NCBI RefSeq assembly: GCF_029168315.1
Contig: NZ_JARGYD010000002.1
Span: 620,001-684,000, forward strand
DNA: 64,000 nt
DNA from: Psychromarinibacter halotolerans
GTDB lineage: Bacteria > Pseudomonadota > Alphaproteobacteria > Rhodobacterales > Rhodobacteraceae
Direction: 5' to 3'
Shown here in pieces: positions 60,828-64,000 of this stretch. Position 1 is the first letter of the stretch. Every line of letters begins with the position of its first letter. The translations under genes were made by a program, and so were the position numbers. Under the pieces are notes generated by a model. That model did not search any database. It was not told where the DNA came from and saw only the letters and a list, made by a program, of their open reading frames with translations.

Positions 60828-61394
60828 ATGCGGATCATCGCGGGGACCATGCGCGGCCTGCGTCTGGCCTCTGTCGGCAAGGGGGACGCGGGCGCGCACT
60901 TGCGTCCCACCACCGACCGCGTCCGCGAATCCTTGTTCAACGTGCTGTCGGGCGGGCATTTCGGTGACCCGATCGAGGACGCCGTCGTGCTGGACCTGTT
61001 CGCCGGAACCGGCGCGCTTGGGCTGGAAGCCCTGTCGCGCGGCGCGGCGCATGTCACCTTTGTCGACGATGGCGGCAAGGCTCGGTCGCTGATCCGCGAA
61101 AACATCGGGCTGACCCGAAGCTCTGACCGCACCACCCAGATCAAGCGCGACGCGACACGCCTTGGTCCGGTCGCGGGCGACGCGGCGACGCTGGTGTTTC
61201 TTGACCCGCCCTATGGCAAGGATCTTGGCGCACGGGCGCTGGCCGCCGCTGTGGCAGGCGGCTGGATCGCGCCCGGCGCCCTGATAGTCTGGGAGGAAAG
61301 CGCGCCACAGGCGGCGCCGGAGGGTTTCGACCTGCTCGACACCCGGCGGTACGGTGATACACACGTGACGTTTCTGGAACGGTCGAAAGACTGA
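60828..61394 (+). CDS. rsmD: 16S rRNA (guanine(966)-N(2))-methyltransferase
   Basis: The product has 188 residues. It starts MRIIAGTMRGLRLASVGKGD and contains LRPTTDRVRESLFNVLSGG, the SAM site VVLDLFAGTGALGLEALSRG, and the catalytic VFLDPPYGKDLGARA, all diagnostic of RsmD. It methylates G966 of 16S rRNA in the small subunit. It is co-transcribed with the reductase gene. Confidence 0.96.
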   Translation: MRIIAGTMRGLRLASVGKGDAGAHLRPTTDRVRESLFNVLSGGHFGDPIEDAVVLDLFAGTGALGLEALSRGAAHVTFVDDGGKARSLIRENIGLTRSSDRTTQIKRDATRLGPVAGDAATLVFLDPPYGKDLGARALAAAVAGGWIAPGALIVWEESAPQAAPEGFDLLDTRRYGDTHVTFLERSKD

Positions 61395-61428
61395 CGCTTT
61401 CATTCAATTCCCAACCGACAGGCATCTC

Positions 61429-62076
61429 ATGCGCCCTTCCCTGGTAATCTTCGACTGCGACGGTGTTCTGGTGGACAGCGAGCCGATCACCAACCGCCTG
61501 CTGCGCGAGGATCTCGCCGCCCGGGGGCTCGACCTGACGCTGGAGCGCATCGAAGAGATCTTCGTCGGCGGCACGATGGCGACCGTGTTCGAGAACGCGC
61601 GCGCGCTGGGGGCCGACCTGCCCGATGACTGGGTCGATTGGTTCTATGAACAGATGTACGCCGAACTCGCCAAGGGCACGCCGCTGATCGAGGGCATCGA
61701 AGAGGTGTTGGACCAACTGGACGCGGCGGGGATTCCTTATGCCGTCGGATCGAACGGGTCGCTTCGCAAGATGTCGATCACGCTGGGCAGCCACCCGGCG
61801 CTTCATGCGCGGCTGAAGGATGCGCTGTACTCGGCCCATGCGCTGGGCGTGGCCAAGCCCGATCCCGAGTTGTACCTGAAACCCGCCCGCGACGCCGGTA
61901 TCGCGCCCGAAGCCTGTGCCGTCGTCGACGACAGCGCCACGGGATGCACCGCGGGGGTGCGCGCCGGGATGCGGACGATGGGCTTCGCTGAACACAACGA
62001 CGGGGCGCGGCTGAAGGCGGTGGGGGCAGAGCCGTTTCACCGGATGGCCGATCTTCCCGGGCTGCTGGGACTGTGA
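61429..62076 (+). CDS. HAD-superfamily phosphatase (beta-phosphoglucomutase/GPH type)
   Basis: The product has 215 residues. Motif I is VIFDCDGVLVDSEPITNRLL, motif II the Ser of YAVGSNGS, motif III the Lys of HALGVAKPDPELYL, motif IV CAVVDDSATGCTAGVRAGM, with a helical cap between. Such enzymes hydrolyse sugar phosphates or phosphoglycolate. The specific substrate is unclear. Its stop overlaps the GTG start of the next gene. Confidence 0.93.
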   Translation: MRPSLVIFDCDGVLVDSEPITNRLLREDLAARGLDLTLERIEEIFVGGTMATVFENARALGADLPDDWVDWFYEQMYAELAKGTPLIEGIEEVLDQLDAAGIPYAVGSNGSLRKMSITLGSHPALHARLKDALYSAHALGVAKPDPELYLKPARDAGIAPEACAVVDDSATGCTAGVRAGMRTMGFAEHNDGARLKAVGAEPFHRMADLPGLLGL

Positions 62077-62426
62077 CCGGGCAGGCCGAGCATTTCTGCC
62101 CGGCCTGTGGCGCCCCGCAGCGCGCGTTTCTTCGTTATCCTTGGCATGTCTGCAACGACTGCCGTGAGCGTGTCACAGACGGGGCTGGGCGCGCGCTGGG
62201 TTTCGGCAATACCGCCATGTCGGGCGGCTTTGCGTGGTGGCGGGTCGGAGAAGACGCGCGGACGGAATGCCGGGGTGCGGTCTGTCTTTTGCTGGGTCGC
62301 CCGGTGCTGGTGCACGAGGCACGGTTCGGCGGTGTCGTGGTCGAGCCCGCGCACAGTGAAGAGCATTGGCCCGACGGCTATTGGAACCTGACCCGCGCAG
62401 ACCCGATGCCGCCCCGAAAGCGATAG
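62073..62426 (+). CDS. Small zinc-ribbon-like protein
   Basis: The product has 117 residues, starting at a GTG that overlaps the HAD stop (GTGA). The N-terminus holds two cysteine pairs, HFCPACGAPQ and HVCNDCRER, spaced for one zinc site. The remainder (FAWWRVGEDARTECRGAVCL, LVHEARFGGVVVEP, EEHWPDGYWNLTRADPM) has no recognised family. Coupling to a HAD phosphatase suggests joint expression. Function is unknown. Confidence 0.7.
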   Translation: MTGQAEHFCPACGAPQRAFLRYPWHVCNDCRERVTDGAGRALGFGNTAMSGGFAWWRVGEDARTECRGAVCLLLGRPVLVHEARFGGVVVEPAHSEEHWPDGYWNLTRADPMPPRKR

Positions 62427-62437
62427 CTGCGGTGTCG

Positions 62438-63328
62438 TCAGGGCAGGTCCGCAAAGACCTCTTTCAGCCAGTCAAGGAACACCGCCAGCCGCCGGGACAC
62501 CTGCCTGTCCTGCGGGTGCAGCACGTTCAGCGGCATTGGCGCTGGGGGCACGTCGGGCAGCACCTCGACAAGGTCGCCCTGCGCCAGTTCCTGCGCAAAG
62601 CGATAGCGCGGTGCCTGAATCAGGCCGAAGCCCATGCGCGCCAGATCGGCGGTGGTGTCGGCGCTGTCCGACGACACCGCGACGGGCAGGGTACGGGTCT
62701 GGACCCGGCCGTTCTGGACGAACTCCAGCGGCATCACCTTGCCGGTGCGCGACGACACGAACCCGACCATCCGGTGCCCGTCCAGCGCGTCGATGCTTTT
62801 CGGCATTCCGTGGGTTTGAATATAGGCGGGGCTGGCGCAAGTGATCTCTGGCAGTTCGCCAAGGCGCCGCATCATCAGGCTGCTGTCCTCGGGCTCGCCC
62901 GCGCGCAGGGCGCAGTCGACGCCTTCGCGCACCAGATCGACCAGCCGCTCGCCTTGACCGAACTGGACCGTGATCCGCGGATGGCGGGTCAGGAAGGCGG
63001 GCAGGCGCGGGACGATGAACGTGCGTGTCAGCAGGCCCGGCGCGTCGATCCGAAGATGGCCGGACGGACTGTCCGCGCTGAACGCGCTGTGGGCGGCCTC
63101 GATCTCGGACAGGATGGCACGGACACGGGCGTGATATTCCTCGCCGTCCGGTGTGGGGCTGACGTGGCGGGTGGTCCGGGCCAGCAGGCGGACGCCCAGT
63201 TCCTGTTCCAGTGCCTTGATCGCCTGCGTGGCGGTGGACCGCGCCATCCCAAGCTCGGCCGCGGCTTTGACGAAGCTTCCGCCTTCGACGATCCGGGCAA
63301 AGAGTTGCATCCTGTCGATCCGGTCCAT
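62438..63328 (-). CDS. LysR-family transcriptional regulator
   Basis: The product has 296 residues. The winged HTH at the N-terminus is MQLFARIVEGGSFVKAAAEL, GMARSTATQAIKALEQELGV and RLLARTTRHVSPT. The effector domain follows with GHLRIDAPGLLTRTFIVPRL. It is of the DsdC/CrgA-like LysR subgroup that often controls an adjacent divergent oxidoreductase. Here that is the short-chain dehydrogenase at 63434; the 105-base gap should hold both promoters and the LysR site. Confidence 0.94.
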   Translation of the reverse strand: MDRIDRMQLFARIVEGGSFVKAAAELGMARSTATQAIKALEQELGVRLLARTTRHVSPTPDGEEYHARVRAILSEIEAAHSAFSADSPSGHLRIDAPGLLTRTFIVPRLPAFLTRHPRITVQFGQGERLVDLVREGVDCALRAGEPEDSSLMMRRLGELPEITCASPAYIQTHGMPKSIDALDGHRMVGFVSSRTGKVMPLEFVQNGRVQTRTLPVAVSSDSADTTADLARMGFGLIQAPRYRFAQELAQGDLVEVLPDVPPAPMPLNVLHPQDRQVSRRLAVFLDWLKEVFADLP

Positions 63329-63433
63329 CGAAGATTATTAGCTGACCGCGAATTGTCATGTCAAATCGCGTGCGATTGTTTGCCGGTCGACGCCGTTTAC
63401 ATCGGCTGCATCATGCCAAGAAGGATGCAGACA

Positions 63434-64000
63434 ATGACCACTACCCGCACAGCAATCGTGACAGGCGCCTCTCGGGGGATCGGCGCGGAGATCGCCCGTA
63501 CCCTTGCCGCAGACGGATGGGCCGTCGCGGTGAACTTTGCCCGGAACGCCACGGCCGCCGAGGCGGTTGTGTCAGACATCAACGCCGCTGGCGGACGCGC
63601 CGTTGCGGTGCAAGCGGACTTGTCACAAGCGGCCGGTGCGACGGCGTTGTTCGATGACGCCGAGGCGGCGCTGGGACCGGCGGGCGCGCTTGTGAACAAC
63701 GCGGGTGTTATGTCTCTGAATCGCATTTTAGAGACAGATGACGCGTCGCTGGACGCGCATATCGCCACCAACCTTGCTGGGCCGTTCCGGCTGATGCGGG
63801 AAGCGGCGCGGCGGATGCCGGACGGAGGCCGGATCGTGAACCTGTCGTCCAGCGTCGTCGGCCTGTACCAGCCCGGCTATGCCGCCTATGCCGCAACCAA
63901 GGCGGGGATCGAGGCTGTGACGAAGATCCTGTCGAAGGAAATTGGGGCCGCGTGGCATCACCGTGAATGCCGTGGCGCCCGGCCCGGTTGCCACCGACCT
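63434..64000 (+). pseudogene. Short-chain dehydrogenase/reductase with a frameshift, cut by window end
   Basis: The gene starts at an ATG at 63434 (AAGGATGCAGACA upstream). It is a classical SDR: IVTGASRGIGAEIARTLAAD for cofactor, LVNNAGVMSL, the catalytic Ser in IVNLSSSVVG, and YAAYAATKAG with the Tyr and Lys. After LSKEIG (about 63941) the original frame turns into unrelated sequence, while the +1 frame gives RGITVNAVAPGPVATD, the expected next SDR segment. One extra base in or near the GGGG at 63943-63946 explains this. It may be a true mutation or a sequence error. The 3-prime end is outside the window. Confidence 0.8.

Overview
The window is about 65% GC and reads as chromosomal DNA of an alphaproteobacterium of the Rhodobacterales (Rhodobacter/Roseobacter type). 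Pointers are the replication block dnaA-dnaN-recF-gyrB with rpsT and mutM beside it, a LexA site of the alphaproteobacterial form GTTC-N7-GTTC in front of imuB, an Irr-type palindrome in front of mbfA, CtrA-like half-site pairs around flagellar genes, and many short ATGA/GTGA gene overlaps. No rRNA, tRNA, CRISPR array or insertion sequence was recognised. Essentially all of the sequence is ordinary dense coding DNA; the accessory parts are the left end and the 28-35 kb stretch.

Left end (1-7.6 kb): a tightly overlapping plus-strand operon. It holds two subunits related to 2-hydroxyacyl-CoA dehydratases (the first cut by the window edge), three class III CoA-transferase homologues and a complete TRAP transporter (DctP, DctQ, DctM). 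The likely logic is uptake of an organic acid, activation by CoA transfer, and chemistry on the CoA ester. One transferase has Glu where the catalytic Asp should be, and the dehydratase-like subunit lacks most of the expected cluster cysteines, so the real reaction is open.

7.6-16.8 kb: a Tat-exported cyclophilin-like protein with a NepI-like exporter, a Tat-exported cysteine hydrolase, two AraC-type regulators, a glycine-zipper lipoprotein, two NAD(P)-binding proteins and small membrane proteins (DUF4345, DUF1772). 16.8-28 kb: the replication and core block (gyrB, recF, dnaN, dnaA, rpsT, enoyl-CoA hydratase, mutM), with a DUF1697 gene and a LysE exporter between recF and gyrB.

28-40 kb: three consecutive unknown small genes ending at a strong terminator, a LacI regulator, a ring-cleaving dioxygenase/hydrolase pair, a GMC oxidoreductase, then a flagellar fragment (truncated motB, FlgN-like, FlgJ-like, fliK, flgD), ubiB, ubiE and a beta-carbonic anhydrase. 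mutM and ubiE, often neighbours in this order, are here about 11 kb apart and on the same strand, and motB stops being motB after about 30 codons. Both suggest rearrangement.

40-64 kb: aminopeptidase and NlpC/P60 pair, DUF2794, imuB with a LexA box, glutathione-dependent formaldehyde oxidation (adhC, fghA), zapE, ornithine cyclodeaminase-like protein, HAD hydrolases, an Anp1-like glycosyltransferase, an AEC permease, the iron exporter mbfA, a NYN-domain protein, peroxiredoxin, ferredoxin reductase, rsmD, and a LysR regulator divergent from a short-chain dehydrogenase that carries a frameshift. Two further broken genes are visible: the motB remnant and a frame at 40.8 kb interrupted by TAA.
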